From positions 14,132,501-14,196,500 of the forward strand of contig NC_135384.1 in assembly GCF_049243985.1 (NCBI RefSeq): a stretch of 64,000 nucleotides of DNA, read 5' to 3'. The notes beneath the pieces are model-generated. The model was not told the DNA's origin. It did no database searches and saw only the letters and a list, made by a program, of their open reading frames with translations. The stretch comes from Paroedura picta. Taxonomy: Eukaryota; Chordata; Lepidosauria; Squamata; Gekkonidae. A program made the translations under genes and the position numbers. Each line of letters opens with the position of its first letter. The first letter of the stretch is position 1. Shown here piece by piece: positions 1 to 11,231 of the stretch.

Positions 1-728
1 AGACCTTAGAAACCAGCAATTGTTTATCCATATGGCCAAAACAACTGTCACCAATTACTAAGAGTGGAAATATTTTATAAACAAGGCAAACAATCCAGCG
101 GCACCTACAGCAGGTTACTGGCTAAGAGGACAACCTGCTTCACCAATTGCAAGCTAAAGGATACAAAAAAGAAGAAATGATGTCAGCTGCACTGGGTCCC
201 GTTAGGGAGAAAGCCAGATTATAACAAAGTCAATAACAAATAAGCCTGCAGAAGAGTTAGAAGGTCAGATGAAAGAAAGGTTGCTTGATAAGTGGGAAGG
301 AAAGAAAAATACAGTGAACAGGGAGAAGATTTAGGGGCTTTCAGGTGCAAAGAAAGAGAACATAATGAGGGAAATTGTTAAACAAACGCATGTATTCAAA
401 TATTTGATTACTTGTAATTCTGTAGATACTGTTTAATATCATTATCTGTGCTTATAATAAAGTTTATGGAGAAAATTTACATTTTTAAAGTGGTGAATTG
501 GTATTACCAATAAAGTATATTATCAGCATGGGCAATCCTGAGGAATCTGGAACCTGCATTCAGAAAGCTCATGTGGAATCCGGATGATGGGAAAGAAGTG
601 AATGGGGTGACTTTGAATATAAATGCTGATAGGCTCCATCTTCTGAAATTAAAACTTGACTCCTATCGTTTTCATATAGACAAAATCAAAAGAGAAAATA
701 GTTTTTCCTATACATGAAGATATCCCAC
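1..728. other. Intron 4 of V2R gene A, no recognised feature
   Basis: AT-rich sequence directly downstream (in the gene sense) of the exon-4 donor of A. The part near the exon, with the GAAGATATCCCAC border, is shared with the other copies. I see no exon 5 candidate with the CCYDC motif here and no clear mobile element. Exons 5 and 6 of A would have to lie further left. Confidence 0.6.
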
Positions 729-3700
729 CTGATTAAATGTTCTGTGCCATACAATCTGATCATCATGAATGGTCAATTCATCTCCTGGAGGAGCCCAAGG
801 ATCAAATATTCCAACTTTTAGTCTAATGAAGGAGATATTTGGGAAAGTGACCCAGTTTGTCACATCAAAACCACCTTTCAGTTCCCCATTTTCTTTAAAT
901 TGTATTGTATCACCAGCACTATTGTTGAATGTGATGCTCCTTAAAAAACTATTCAGCTGATTAACCAGAAAAAAGGAAATAAAATGTAAGCAAGAAATTA
1001 GAAACAAACCAATACTTTTGCAATTTCTTGAATTTCCAAGACCCAGAATATCTCCTGTAGACAACAGGATGGACAGTATCCTGACCTATACTGAGAAGAA
1101 AGGAGTACTATCTTTAACTGCTCTTGCAGAGCGGATAAAATAAAGCATTAAGGGTCCCGAGGGCGGGCCCTGTCTGGGATGAGGAAGGTTGCCGATAGGC
1201 CCCTTCTTCTGGACTGACAATCAGAGGGCCCAATCAGCAGGCGCTTGGAGCTTGCCAATTGGGCCCTCTGATTGTCAGTCTGCCGGCAAGGGACCAATTG
1301 CGAGCCGCGCACAGAATGGCTCGCAATTTGTCCCTTGCCGCCGGACTCATGAATCAGGAAGCACGAAGCACCTCCCAATCCGCCCCACTCCGAGTTCGGC
1401 CGAGAGGGCAGGTCTCTGCCTGCCCGCGCCCCCAGGATGGGCCAGCGGCGGCGGCCATGGCACCAGTGCTGGCTGCAGCCACGGCTGCCAGCAGGACGCC
1501 TCCCCGCTGGCCCACACAGGTAGGAGTGGCCCGCGCTGCCACCCAGGGCCGCCACACATAGCAGCAGTGGTGGCAGCGCCCGCCCCGCCCGCACACAGGA
1601 GAGTTCGCCGGCTGCTCCAGGCTGTCAGGAGTGGTCGGCGGAGCACCGTGCCACAGTGACATGTCACCCACTGGCCCACACAGCCAGCAGCAGCCGGAGA
1701 AGGAAGCTCGGAGAGTGGAGGCGGAGGCACCACCAGTGGCGGCGCACAACGCAACGGCAGCCCTGCCCAGTGCTGAAGACCCGGCCCGTCGACTGCGTCC
1801 TCACCTCCAGCCCGCCCGCTGCCATTTACTCCGCCCCCACAGAGACAGGTAGACTGCGACGCGGGTGGGGGGGCCAGGACGAGGCGGCACTGGCTCACAG
1901 GCCACAACGCGCCCGGCCTCAGGTCCACAGCCTGGCCCCGCAAAGCCGAAGAGCCGCCCCACAAAACCCGCGTACCCCGCTATTGCCCGTTGTATTTGGA
2001 GTACAGCAGGCTTATTTTCTAGTCCATTAATAATAAAGCAAAATTGAATGTTATGAATGAACCTATTTGGGCATGGGTCAGAATTCTCCTCTAAAGTAAT
2101 AGCACCACCATTAGAGTATCTTGTCATATTGAGACCCAGATCTCCATAGTTCATAAGTCCTTTAGCCAGATTTGACTGGTTCACCAAATATGAATCTTCC
2201 TTATGAGGCTTCCTTTGGTCATGATTGTTGATGCTTCAGCTGTTTGCAAGCTGGTAGGGTGTAATGCACTCTATGTGGATCTGCCTCTGAAGGGTGTTCA
2301 GAAATTTATCTTGGTCCAGAAAAGTTGTTACTGCACTTAACATAGTGCTATCAAGATGGTTGGAGCAGAATAATATGGGCTACTGTATCTTACCTATTAA
2401 ACTCTTAGTGATCTAAGATAGTTATTGATATAACAATTTCATTGTTTGGATCATATTTTTATAATACCTACAGTATACTGTCCCTTGTATCTAATATATG
2501 TTTAGAATGCTATTTCAAAATACGGATATGGAGATAAGCAATATAAATATTTAAAATGAAATAAATAAATAATTGAAGTCAGCTGTGAGAAAATGAAAAC
2601 AAGGTGTCTTTGTGATGTCATATCTGAGAGGCAATCACCTGCCAGGGATGCACATCACAGGAAACTAGACTCTTCCCTTTTTCACTTGTTCTGTGCTTAG
2701 ATTGGAATATGTAGGTGGCTTGCAAGGCATGTGCCACTGCATAGACAGCATTGTAGACATTATAGCTGTGGCCAGTCATGCTCATTTCAAACAAAATGAC
2801 TGGAATAGAATCCAGCTTCTCCCCTCCAGAGCACATTTTCTTGCTGTCCCCATGAAGATGTGGATTCCTCAGTGAACAACCGAATGCCTGCTCCCAGAAG
2901 TTCTCGATAAAACCATCTCCTTCTGCCCAGGAAGGGCTTATGGACTGCTGGAACATTTTGAATCCTGGTGGCTGATTTGAGTGAACTGCAAGGGATAGGG
3001 CACCATGGAAGGTTTCTACATCCCAAGCCCGTTGGAAAGACACTGATTCAAAATCCCAGTGGCATGTGATGATCCACACCTTATGCAGCGGAGGAAATGA
3101 AATAAAGGTTCTTAAAACCAACATTACTCGCAACATGAACATGGATGAATTTTCTCCATAAACAAAATGCACATTGGCTTTGGTCTGAGTGAGAACAGTT
3201 ATATATTCTGCCTTCTTAATAAGCACATCCAATGCTTCTTGGAAATAAGTATGTTTTGGTAATCTTATAGTGAAGTCAAAACAGATGCCATTCTCAGAAA
3301 ACATTGGCAACAAGATCTGCAAGAACCTGTCCCCATTATCATCTTCTGCAACAAAGAGCACAATCCATGTCCATTTGAAGTGGAGTAATAACTTGATAAT
3401 TCCAAAATATTGAGTGGCTTCATTTGGAACCATCTGATACAAAGAAGAAAGGAGAAGCTGGTTACCCTGCCTTGGTGTAAATGATCCATAACTGAGCTGG
3501 GGAAAAAATAAACAAAATGTAAAGACCATTCAATCACATATCAAAGCACAACATTTTCACTTCATCCTGTGGGCTGCACCCATATATCGATGCCCTACCT
3601 GTGGTATCTTGTATATGTTGAGTGTGGCAGCCATATTGGCAGACAACTCTGAATCCAGTCCTCCAATAACTGCAATCTGATTGCTCTGTGTATCACACTT

Positions 3701-4502
3701 GAAATTGGGAAGAAACTTGTGCTGTGAAGAAAGCAAGCTCAGGGTGGCTTTATAGGTCATCCTTGCCAAATAGTAGCTGTTGAGAATGTGGAATCCCAAG
3801 GTGATGTTTGGTAAGATATTGGGATTCTCATTAATCTCTTTGACAGCAAAAGCCATGGCCAGATTGTGCTGGTAGTTCTTTGTTACCGATCTATAATGAG
3901 AGTTATAGATGAGCTTGAAAACCAACAACAACAACAACAACAACAAAAAACACAAGTATTTATCTTCCCTTAGCACTGGTCCTCATTTTACAAGCCCCAC
4001 AACCTGGTACAGCCAAAGGCCTCTTGTCCCACAGGATAAAACCATTGTGTACTTTCCCCCCACACACACACACATACACTATTTCCCAAACCAAACAAAT
4101 GATAACATCTCTTCCAATTCCTTCACAACCATCCTAAAGATGGTTGCATCAAATTATATGTGTGCTCACAAGTCAGAAGCCAATCTACCTTTTTTTTTAC
4201 AAATACTGTACAAATTGAGGATTTTAGTAAATGAATAAATGGTAGAAAGAGTAATTATGATTTTCTTACATTGGTTCAGAAACGAACAAGAGTTTAGGCA
4301 GCTCTTTAAATGAGGGAGTCTCGTAAAGGTAGAAGACCTGAGAAACAATCTCACCCACCACCAGGTCACCAGGCTGAAAAAAGGCATGAGGAATCGGAAG
4401 AAGATCAACAGCTGCAGTGCATTCAAAGGGATGCTTCTTGCATACAGCTGGGCACAGCGTGAAGAGAAGAAAGAGCAGTACCAGCATCATCCTTCTTACC
4501 AT
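729..4502 (-). CDS. VMN2R: V2R gene A, partial: exons 1-4 of a type-2 vomeronasal receptor
   Basis: This is the 5' part of a class C chemoreceptor gene, expected in vomeronasal sensory neurons. Exons by splice sites: exon 1 4270-4502, exon 2 3599-3890, exon 3 2639-3496, exon 4 729-956. Exon 1 starts [14 protein letters not shown], a signal peptide followed by CKKHPFEC. The start is the first ATG after an in-frame TGA, so the leader is 23 codons shorter than in B-F. Exon 3 holds the flytrap core, with [20 protein letters not shown] and SYGSFTP. Exon 4 ends FNQ at a CAG|GTGGGA donor. All four exons are open and in phase (537 codons). Exons 5-6 would lie left of base 1; whether they exist cannot be seen. 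Intron 3 holds a GC-rich foreign insert. A is the most diverged copy here (for example SVTKNYQ instead of SVPKNYQ). Confidence 0.88.
1148..1990. repeat. GC-rich, CpG-rich foreign insert in intron 3 of gene A
   Basis: The base composition changes abruptly from AT-rich intron to GC-rich sequence near 1148 and back near 1990, and the equivalent introns of B-F lack this block. It contains many CG dinucleotides and two tight inverted repeats at its left end. Several open frames cross it on both strands, but none resembles a known protein and they overlap one another, as expected of chance openness in GC-rich DNA. Family not recognised: it could be a retroelement end or promoter-like repeat, or a captured CpG island. 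Confidence 0.6.
1212..1340. repeat. Two adjacent perfect or near-perfect hairpins
   Basis: Arms 1212-1234 and 1258-1280 are exact reverse complements over 23 bp with a 23-nt loop (core CAGAGGGCCCAAT). Four bases later, arms 1284-1306 and 1318-1340 pair over 23 bp with one mismatch and an 11-nt loop (core GGCAAGGGAC). Confidence 0.8.
3924..3948 (+). repeat. (CAA)n microsatellite in intron 1 of gene A
   Basis: About seven to eight CAA units, followed by an A run, just upstream of exon 2 of A in the gene sense. Confidence 0.8.
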
Positions 4503-6480
4503 CTTGGCCTTGATTCCCTGATGCCTGCTGTCATCTCATGTGTTCTCAGGATCAAAACAATGCAATTAGCAAGTAGCAGGAATGTGACTGAGGTCAAAAC
4601 AATGCAATGGGTTCGTCCACTACCAATCTCCCCAAATGATAGAATACACCACTATAATATGTAAAGAAAATTGTTCTTTCTTCCAAAATGAAGTGGAAGT
4701 GAGAAGTATGAGGGATAAGAGAAGAGATTAATTGTGGTATTGAGGCTGTATCCAGATTCTATCCAGTCTCTCTGTCTCAGAAAGCTTTGGTCCATGTGGG
4801 AGCCACACTTCTCAACATGGCCAGTATGTGTGGTCAGAGGTGTTGCCGTCTTACTTTTTCAAAATTTGATGCAACTTTTATTCTGTTAATCCACTTTGTT
4901 GTTTTTGTTAATATATATAGGAGAATCTGTGGAGGAAGGTTGGCAGTAAAAAGTGCCTTCAAATCACAGTTGACATATGGACACCACATAAGTGTTTAAG
5001 AGAAAAGATGAACAAATATAGTTTACCTTTTCCTGCTTCTGTACTGTAGACATGGAATTTCTGAATAGCCTGAAATCCAAACAGGTTGGTTCCACTTAGA
5101 GGCTGAGATCTGAAGGAATCTGGTTAGTCAGAGTTATCTAACTACCTTAGAGATACATATACGTTACAAACTATAGTAAAGAAACTCTAATAGCCCCCAA
5201 CCAAGACAGCCAGCTTGTTGTAGTGGTTAGGAAAGCAAATGTCTAAAATAGCAAGTTGGGTTTGATTCCCTGGTCCTCCATAGACATCCATCTGGGGCCA
5301 TTACAACATTGATAGAGCTGTTCTAACCAGGAGTTGTATCAGGAATCTCTCAGCCTCACCTATATCAGAAGTTGTCTGTTGTGGGGAGAGGAATGAGAAG
5401 GCATTGAGACTCCAAGAGCAAATTCTTCTTTTTCTTCTTCTTCTTCTTCTTCTTCTGTATCAGTGCATCAAAGCCCTGCTGATTTATGGAGATTTTTTAT
5501 GTAGTGATTTATTTTTTAGTGACCCTTGGACATTTCTTGTCTAACAAGAAAACAACAGTAATGACTTGTTTTGCCTACCTAATTATAGTACTGCACACAA
5601 TTTTGGCCTTGGTCTCCAATGGGAATTGGAAGTCACACAAAATAACTCATGCAGGCCAAAAAAAATTGCTAAAACCGGAAACTCTGTCATTGCACTTGTT
5701 GGGTGATCTTCTGTTTTTTTTTTTATGCTCTTCCCAAATGACCAGAAAATACATTTGGTCTGTATTCATTAATAAGTAAAATTTGTAATGGTGGGGATCA
5801 AAGCATTAATCTCTGCTATCTGCTGATCTTCAAAGGAGACCTATACTATCTTATCAGTAGGCTTCTTTTCAACCTCCAGTTGGAGGGCTCGTGTTCTCCC
5901 CAATGTACAATTAATCTCCCATCGAGAAAGAATCATTTGTCTGAAGAAAATGGCCACTTCAGCATGCGGCTTCTGTGGTATCAATGTGTGAAGAGCGCTT
6001 CTTTCTCTTCCCAATTTTTGCCCTTTTTCAGCTCTGCCCCCCAAATCCCAGGGAGATTCCCAATCTAGAGTTGGCAACCCTAAAGTCACCTTATGTTTAA
6101 TGATCCCATCAGCTATTCTAACAAGCTGCTCCGTTACCCACAAACCACCATATTTAATGACACATTCCATCTAGGGGTTGTACTTCTACTCAAAGACCAT
6201 ATTCCCGTGTATTGTGGTCAAAAATATCCCCGGCCCGGGGGGAAGGGAAAGTGTGAAAAACACTTTTGCATGAGCCAGAATATTTCCTTTCATTATGTGC
6301 ATCCCTCCCCATTTTCACATTGAATATGTCAGTAATTCTTTGGGGTTATTGAACTGTAAGGTTTATTTTCAGGTCAGGAAAAAATCAGCAAAGCATATGA
6401 CAAAATGAACACAAACCGTAACCAATTTAGTCTAAAACCATACCATGTTAGTAATACCTGATGTTGTTTGCATATGACCA
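4503..6480. other. 5' flank of gene A
   Basis: This stretch has no gene. The (CTT)n run at about 5428-5456 is a microsatellite. The segment around 5464-5604 matches the upstream block of the other receptors, and about 5730-6450 matches the outer flank of F (55100-55480 and 58190-58300) but not the L2-bearing flanks of B-E. The block lies about 1 kb from the ATG here, against about 0.25-0.3 kb in the other copies, so A has gained sequence between. Confidence 0.6.
5464..5604 (-). promoter_or_regulatory. Conserved upstream block of gene A, candidate promoter
   Basis: Matches the block found upstream of every receptor here. In the gene sense it carries CATAAATCAGC followed by GGCTTTGATGCA. The ATAAAT could act as a TATA-like element, but no start site is known. 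Promoter role is inferred only from conservation. Confidence 0.35.
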
Positions 6481-6660
6481 TTTACACACTGGAGGTTTCA
6501 TGCCAGGCTGCAGGCTGGAGTTTTAGTCGTGGCAGGTTGCCACACCTCTTCCTGCACCCACATGGGGAAGCATTTGACCCTGTGCCCCTCATCCACCCCC
6601 GATTTGTGCTCCTGCGTGGGAGCTAGGGTAGGGAAGTTCCCAGTGCATAAACGGTCTATG
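6481..6660. mobile_element. Small TIR-bearing element (MITE-like), copy in the A flank
   Basis: About 180 bp, homologous in inverted orientation to the insertions in intron 1 of E and F. The ends carry related inverted sequences (TTTATGCACTGG at the right end read inward, TTTACACACTGG at the left). No coding capacity. Superfamily not determined. Confidence 0.5.
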
Positions 6661-6852
6661 GGGTGTTCTTTTTTCACCATTTTAAAACAAAGAGCATGTG
6701 TGTTTGTATGAGACTGCAGATGATGAATTGATTGTCCAAGTGACCTGAAGGCTCCACCATTCCACCAACCTTTATCCTTCAAGTTCTCAGAAGCCGGGTG
6801 AGTCAGAAGGAGATCATGAGCCCCCAACTGGATTTTGGGAACTGATCAGGTT

Positions 6853-7001
6853 TGCCCTCACTGGCAGTCTTCCAGCAAAGGTTGGATACACACTTTTCTT
6901 GGATGCTTTAGGATGCTTAGGGCTGATTCTGTGTTGAGCAGGGGGTTGGACTAGATGGCCTGTATGGCCCCTTCCAACTCTATGATTCTATGATTCTATG
7001 A
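6853..7001 (+). mobile_element. CR1 LINE, 5'-truncated 3' end
   Basis: Matches the last 150 bp of the longer CR1 at 56130-58169, including CTCACTGGCAG, GGTTGGACTAGATGGCC and the terminal ATTCTATG repeats. A dead-on-arrival copy with no RT. Confidence 0.9.
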
Positions 7002-7279
7002 ATTATTACTGATCCTTCATCCCCACCATGGCTATTCTATTGCAGATCAAATGTATTTTCTGTTGATCTTGCTGGCGACTGGCCCCTGAGCTTTTGTAAG
7101 GCTAATCATCTGCTCTGGGCTTGGCCACCATTCTTTCCACACCTCCCCCTGCACAGAATTGCAAACAAGCTCATTCTTGAGAAAGTGAATCCCTGCTTTC
7201 ATTCACAAAGTGCAGAATTCCCTTGAAAACCCACCCTCCTGGCCCCAGCCAATTTTTAAAATTATTTCAGAGAAACAAC

Positions 7280-8880
7280 ATGATGCCCCCATAAGCTGAC
7301 CTTATCAAAAGAAGATGGCCTAAACACTGGTTTGTTGTAACTCTTGGCTTTTAATGAAGCTTTTGGGGTTACAACCGTAGGGCTGGAGGCAAAGCCGGGT
7401 TGCTCTACAACACTCCCTGTTGAACTTCCTGAAGGCGAGTATGACCTGAAGCGGTATCTGTGTCACTGGGGGTCTTTTGGGATTCTCTCTTGCCCTCAAA
7501 TGGAAACTTTTCCCCATCCACAGCGAAAGCTCCGTCCACTGCAACTTCCAACATGTTAGGTTGCTGCCAACAATCTCTCAAACTTTTATCCTACTCTGCT
7601 CTTACTACTCCACGATCCTTTAACTTTACCAACATCCAATTGTCATCCCCTTCCTCCTTTTATACTCTTTTTCTCTCTAGAACTCCTCCCACTCCATGGA
7701 ACACCAGAGTTTACTTTAACCCCACCCATCCTAACTTCCCTTCACAGTTTTTGCTTCCTCCCATCCCAGGCTTGGCTCCAGGTCTGCTGTTCTTGGCTTA
7801 TGCCCTTCCATTTGGCTGGGGTTAGGAGGTTTGTGGAACTGCCTCCCCTCTCCCACATTAGTCCCCTGTGAATTTACTCTCCCTGCAGGCTTGCTTCATC
7901 TTCATTCTTCATTCCCTCCTGGGAATGCCAGGTCCCTCACCTTTCCTCCCCAACCACCCTTGGCCTTCCCCCCTTATTCTTTCTTGCCTTCCTCAGCAAC
8001 ATCCCTTGTTGTACATTCCATTGGAGGTGGCTCCCTTCAGTTCCACTGCCAGTGCCCCTCCCTCAAAGGTGGCTCAGCAGCACTTGCCAAGGTGGATTTG
8101 CCTACCAAAGAAGGGCCTCCCTGGGAGGTCTCCATGCTCCCTGCTTGCTGCCAACTCCCAAGGTTTCCTCCACATGTTTGCCCAGGAGCACGGGATCTGC
8201 GAGGGTACCCCCGGCTTCCAGGGATATTCCCGCAAGACTGACTGGGAGGAGGAAGCCCGTGGGAGCATCCTGACAATCCATGAAAAAACTAGATTTGCCA
8301 TTTGCAGAGAGGCAGTAAGCAACAAAACATAAAACAGAACACCGGTGAGGGAGGAGTTTTTTTTGTAATGCCTACGAATTGTCGCTATATTTTACTATTC
8401 TTGAAACCCATGGCAATAAAGCAACAAACAAATTTTTGTTAATAGTTTTGTTCTGTGGATTTAAAAATGTATCACCCTAGAGCCTTCTGCTACATTTCCT
8501 TATCAGAAATTGTAATAAACTCAGAGTGTTGCATCATCTGTGCTGAACCTTGCAAAATAATCCTAATGAAGCCTACACAAGAAACCTAGTCAAGTCACAT
8601 CACTGTGATTGCTTCTCAGGAAACAGTTGGGACAATCAAACTGTTGCATAACAAATAGTGTCTTTTTGATGGCATGAGCCAGATCACAAGTAATAGCTGT
8701 CCTATGGTCATAAGGTATATAAGCTTGATATATAACTTTGCTTCTCCTTGGAATGTCCATCGTTCTGTTAGAGAAGGCAATTTAACAAAATTATAATTAC
8801 ATTAAAAGGGAGATGCTTCATTCATTTACTCTAATATCTGCCTAGTCACATGCTAGAAAGAAGTGAATTCCATGTCCATG
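7280..8880. other. A/B intergenic duplicon, shared with other gene intervals
   Basis: Low-complexity, C/T-rich sequence. About 7285-7560 matches segments beyond the L2 in the C, D and E flanks (starting CTTATCAAAAGAAGATGGCC), and about 8370-8880 matches 39180-39660 and 48290-48780 in the 3' flanks of E and F. The overlapping open frames on both strands have no recognisable domains and are not called as genes. Confidence 0.55.
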
Positions 8881-8890
8881 GAGAGAGATA

Positions 8891-10400
8891 AGTTCAGTTC
8901 AAACTTTATTACAATCGTGCAGACCAAGTTGTATGAAGGTAATATATAAAAGACCAAAAAAAAAAGATCGTCATTTGATATAACGCAGTTTAAAACAGAT
9001 GATAAATTAGAGCTTAATATTATGCTAATTTAGAGCATCGGATTTTTATGGTGGTGGCACAAAACTTAGCCAGCTGAGTTGTCACCTGGGGGAACTCATC
9101 ACTCTTTGCATCATGATGTTCTGGCAACTTTTTAAGGAGTGGTTCAATCAAGTTGCTACGAATGTCTATATAATCAGGGCAGTGGAACAATATATACAAT
9201 CTTGTATCAATTTCACCACTCCCATAAAAACATTGTCTCAGTGTAAGGAAAATGTTCGTATAGCGACCCTCTACAAGAGCTGAAGGCAAGACAGAGCATC
9301 TTGCAAGGGTAAATACCCCTCTTTGCTTACTTATTACCAGCTGAGACAAATAAGCGGCAAGGGCCAGAACATATCTTGTTTTAACTGGGGCCAAAAAAGT
9401 TGGAGTTTTACTCAGGTCCAGTTGACGTCGATTGTCTTGTATCCACTGCTTAACTAATGATGCAGCTTCATCATGAGCTAATTTGGATAATAAGTGTATG
9501 GAGAAGCCCAGACTTTGAATTCCTCTGTGAACAGCCTTAGTCCAAGAAGATTGGAAGTTGTCATTCAGGGTTAAAGAAACTATACCCTGTGGGTTATGTA
9601 TTCGTTTCAGCCACATTCCTTTTCCTGACAGGTAGATTTTGTCTTGGACCATTAACATTCCTGTTTCCAGATGCACCATAGAGTTGGTTATACAGCATGG
9701 AAGTTGGAGGAGTGCCCAAAGGAATTTAGGCTGGATCCTTTCAAGCTTGATAGTATCTGATGTCAGAGCACCCAAAAATGCACCATAAGTGAGTTGGGCT
9801 AGAGATTTAGCAGAGTATAGTTTCAGGGCTGCTGGTATAAAGAATCTGCCCTTTGTTCGATGGAATGTCAATATATTATTTGCTGATCTTTGCCTTAGTT
9901 CTGATGTATATGAATAATGGATTCTCTTTGCTCCAGAGGCTTGAATCATAGAATCATAGAATCATAGAATCATAGAATCATAGAATCATAGAATCATAGA
10001 ATCATAGAATCATAGAATCATAGAATCATAGAATCATAGAATCATAGAATCATAGAATCATAGAAGGAGTGGTTCATATATACGCCTAAATATATACACC
10101 TAAATATTTAAATTTGGTTACTTGTTCAATTTTGTGCCCATTTAGCATCCATGTTTTAGATTTTGGACATTTGCCAAATGCCATGGCCTTGGTCTTCTGG
10201 TAGTTAATTTCAAGGTGTTCTTTTTCACAATATTGGGCAAGTATTTTGAGCATTCGCCTAATCCCTATGGGGGTTCTTGAAAGAAGAACTACATCATTGG
10301 CATAAAGCAGTATAGGGATTGGGCAACCAGCTAATATTGGGGGATGCAAGTCTGAATCTTGAAACACTTGGATCAAATCATTTATATAGAAGTTGGAAAG
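8891..10400 (-). mobile_element. Decayed non-LTR LINE, RT and C-terminal part
   Basis: Read on the minus strand, 10376-10086 encodes an RT palm segment (LLYANDVVLLSRTPIG, then KTKAMAFG and KFKYLGVYI). After a microsatellite insertion, 9949-9020 continues with QASGAKRIHYSYTSE and a C-terminal region ending near HCPDYIDIRSNL. AATAAAGTTTGAAC forms the 3' end near 8893. The catalytic YADD box reads YAND, so the metal-binding second Asp is lost. It is 5'-truncated, with no endonuclease seen. Clade uncertain (jockey/L2-like assembly of LINEs). Confidence 0.8.
9943..10065. repeat. (GAATCATA)n array, an expanded CR1 3' tail
   Basis: About fifteen near-perfect 8-bp units, the reverse complement of the CR1 terminal repeat. 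It sits inside the LINE reading frame between KYLGVYI and QASGAK, so it most likely marks a CR1 insertion reduced to little more than its tail. Confidence 0.85.
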
Positions 10401-10410
10401 TGCAGGGCCT

Positions 10411-11231
10411 AAGACATAATTCTATGAAAAGTTACTTCATTCATTCATTCACTCTCAGATCTGCCTAGTCACAAGCTAGAAGGAATGTCCAAATAGATAG
10501 ATCACTTAAGTAAGTAGTTTAAGATTGCCAGTCTCAAGTTTGGGCATGAAGTTCTCCCATATCTACAAATGATCTCCAAGAAACAAAGATAAGTTCTCCT
10601 GGACAGTGGGGTGTATCATACCCCACTGAAATCCCTCCATTCCTCAAACACCACTCTCCTCAAGGTCTACCCCCAAATTCTGCTGCTATTTCCCAACCCA
10701 GATGTAGAAACCCAGAAATGATTTTAAAACTCTGATAAGTATTTCTGTTAGTGTTATGTATTGTAGAAGTGGACAATTAATGTTAAGACTAAGGAAACAA
10801 CTCTATGAGAATTTAAAGAGATCCATATCAGGTCAAGTGCCACAATGTTAGATATGGACATTAAGAGAGAGTGCATAGAAAACAGAGTGCAGAGTTGTTA
10901 ACAAATAAATCTGGACATCATTAATGTATATGGTCACTAGAAGTCGAAAGTGACTTGCCAACACCTAAAAAACACACACAGAGACAAATTAAATATATCA
11001 AAAGTACCACTCCAGGTCAAATGACACAATGTTAGATATGGACACTAAGAAACTGTGGCACTTTAAGAGAGATGACAATTTTTAAGACTAAGAAAATAAC
11101 TCTGAGAATATAAACAGATTTATAACACTGCAAATGCCAACAATTTGGGTATGTAAACTTAGGAATTATAGGTCTGTAGTAATTTAAGAGAGTGCACAAA
11201 ATAATACAGACAATAACATATTTTATTAATA
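10411..11231. other. 3' flank of gene B
   Basis: Untranslated and intergenic sequence after the stop of B. It contains a diverged internal duplication (ACAATGTTAGATATGGACA at about 10843 and 11023) and matches the flank of C (22580-22800). 10411-10500 also resembles 8780-8890 on the other side of the LINE. Confidence 0.5.

Noticed and set aside
708-1064. Exon 4 of A read as a 118-codon gene starting in the intron
   Set aside because: The acceptor at 956/957 and donor at 728/729 match those of the sister genes; the extra residues are intron translation.
1148-1964. Several overlapping 100-200-codon open frames on both strands of the GC-rich insert
   Set aside because: GC-rich DNA has few stops; the frames overlap each other, match no domain, and lie inside an intron.
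7344-8332. Plus-strand open frames of 70-150 codons in the A/B interval
   Set aside because: C/T-rich low-complexity sequence with competing frames on both strands and decayed counterparts in other intervals.
11222-11231. AATAAA five bases after the stop of gene B as its poly(A) signal
   Set aside because: Too close to the stop to be useful and not kept in C-F, where the site reads GATAAA.
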